From: Alphaproteobacteria bacterium
GTDB lineage: Bacteria > Pseudomonadota > Alphaproteobacteria > JAJFFI01
Direction: 5' to 3'
Assembly (NCBI GenBank): GCA_030066595.1
Contig: JASJBI010000053.1
Coordinates: 1-37,701 of the forward strand
DNA length: 37,701 nucleotides
The stretch's first letter is position 1. Each line of letters opens with the position of its first letter. The notes beneath the pieces were generated by a model. It was not told the origin of the DNA, ran no database searches, and saw only the letters and a list, made by a program, of their open reading frames with translations. Below, piece by piece: positions 36,796 through 37,701 of the stretch. The position numbers and the translations under genes are program-made.

Positions 36796-37701
36796 GCGCA
36801 CCCTCGAGCAGCTCAAGAAGGGCAGGGCCGCCGCCGTCGCCCGGCGCGAGCCTTGGCTCAGCAGCTGGCGCGACGCCTACCGCTACACCCTGCCGCAACG
36901 CGACATCATGGACGCGCCCCGCCCGGGGCAGGTGAAGGGCAACCTCGTCTTCGACAGCACCGCGGTCAACTCGATCGCCCAGGGTGCCAACCGGATGCAG
37001 GCGGCGATGATGCCGCCGTTTCAGGATCTGATCATCGTCGAGGCCGGCGGCGCGGTGCCCAAGGAGATCAAGCAACAGGTCGACGAAAAGCTGAGCGAGG
37101 CCGGGGAGAAGTTCCACGGCAATCTGCATCGCTCCAACTTCGCCGTGGCGATCAACGAGTGGCTGCTCGATCTCTTCATCGGCACGGCCACCATGCTCTT
37201 CCTCGAGGGGCCGGACGACGATCCCTTCCGGTTCGTGCCGGTGGCGATGCCGACCGTGGCCCTCGAGGAGGGGCCGTGGGGCAGCATCGGCGCCCATTAC
37301 CGCGATCACAAGGTGCCGCTGCCGGTGTTCCGCGAGCAGTGGCCGGAAGCGAAGGTGCCCGACGGCTGGATGAATAAGGCGAAGGAAGATCCCGCCGTCG
37401 AGGTGCCGTTTCACGAGGTCACCTACCCCGACTACAGGGAGGCGACGTGGTACTACACGCTCTGGAGCGAGGAAGAGGACCAGATCCTCATCGACCCGCA
37501 CCGCGCCTATGACGTCCACAGCCCGTGGCTAACCGCCCGGTGGACGAAGGCAGCCAACGAGGTCTATGGCCGCGGCCCCGTCCTCTACGCCCTGGCCGAC
37601 ATCAGGACGACCAACCGCGTCATCGAGCTGCTGCTGCAGAACGCCAGCCTCACCGTTGGCGGCGCCTACACCGTCACGCACGACGGCGTGGTCAACCCCA
37701 A
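36788..37701 (+). CDS. Portal (head-tail connector) protein, N-terminal part
   Basis: This is the 5' part of the portal gene, from GTG 36788 to the contig end. The reading continues at position 1 after removing the 79-base overlap, giving 529 residues. The connector-family N-terminus is clear: a basic helix with RREPWLSSWRDAYRYTLPQR (~19-38), VFDSTAVNSIAQGANRMQAA (~55-74), NEWLLDLFIGTATMLF (~125-140) and a RFVPVAMPTV stretch. The GTG overlaps the prior small gene by eight bases. The portal nucleates capsid assembly and is the DNA channel. Confidence 0.92.
   Translation, partial: MPERTLEQLKKGRAAAVARREPWLSSWRDAYRYTLPQRDIMDAPRPGQVKGNLVFDSTAVNSIAQGANRMQAAMMPPFQDLIIVEAGGAVPKEIKQQVDEKLSEAGEKFHGNLHRSNFAVAINEWLLDLFIGTATMLFLEGPDDDPFRFVPVAMPTVALEEGPWGSIGAHYRDHKVPLPVFREQWPEAKVPDGWMNKAKEDPAVEVPFHEVTYPDYREATWYYTLWSEEEDQILIDPHRAYDVHSPWLTARWTKAANEVYGRGPVLYALADIRTTNRVIELLLQNASLTVGGAYTVTHDGVVNP
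37623..37701. repeat. Terminal direct repeat, right copy (contig closure)
   Basis: Exact copy of bases 1-79. It lies inside the portal coding region, which argues that it is an assembly overlap at an arbitrary break point and not a biological end. Confidence 0.95.

Noticed and set aside
1..37701. tRNA genes, integrase, attachment sites and T7-type phage promoters
   Set aside because: I looked for cloverleaf signals, tyrosine or serine recombinase motifs and a repeated ~20-base promoter element and found none that could be supported.

Overview
The window is a complete or near-complete double-stranded DNA phage genome with podovirus (T7-like) virion architecture. The first 79 bases are repeated exactly as the last 79 bases, so the contig closes on itself. 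The unit length is 37,622 bp, and the portal gene is cut by the arbitrary ends. G+C looks like roughly two thirds. No integrase, RNA polymerase, DNA polymerase, tRNA or CRISPR array was seen. The very GC-rich third codon positions and the style of several proteins (thermonuclease, RecT/YqaJ pair, tail-fibre linker motifs) suggest a pseudomonad-phylum host, most likely an alphaproteobacterium. That host guess is inference.

Layout: almost everything is on the + strand in one long tightly overlapped series running from about 23.18 kb rightward, through the contig join, to 18.49 kb. (a) 23.18-28.99 kb is the rightward early/replication block: a ribbon-helix-helix regulator, a DUF1064-type nuclease, unknown proteins, a replication initiator-like protein, a C5-cytosine methyltransferase and small genes. 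(b) 29.0-34.0 kb is a coiled-coil protein followed by several beta-rich, repeat-containing proteins that look like virion surface components. (c) 34.04 kb through the join to 3.0 kb is the packaging and portal block: TerL, a small His/Cys protein, a GNAT acetyltransferase, a small head protein, portal, Bbp19-like protein, two small unknowns, scaffold, and a thermonuclease. (d) 3.6-6.1 kb is a capsid/decoration cassette with its own promoter-like site and an intrinsic terminator. (e) 6.2-17.4 kb holds tail tube A, tail nozzle B, three internal virion (ejectosome) proteins and three tail-fibre-region proteins. (f) 17.56-18.49 kb encodes two membrane proteins probably used for lysis.

The only leftward block is 23.09-18.49 kb. 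It has two small genes, a strong minus-strand terminator, a DUF6948-like protein, a Gly-Asp repeat protein, a YqaJ exonuclease and RecT recombinase pair, a large hairpin, and six tiny genes. Two sigma70-like promoters facing away from each other lie on top of one another at 23110-23151, immediately upstream of the ribbon-helix-helix gene. This looks like a mutually exclusive switch between leftward and rightward transcription.

The most striking signal is in the methyltransferase gene. A second 250-codon ORF lies wholly inside it in another frame. It starts behind its own purine-rich site, and from that point the genome's codon bias moves to the second frame. The second frame also spells motifs of a phage protein family I recognise from neighbours of dcm genes, so both frames appear to be real genes.

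No stretch over 300 bases lacks a gene. The largest gap, 22405-22595, holds a terminator, a palindrome and a possible tiny ORF. No endolysin and no small terminase could be recognised.
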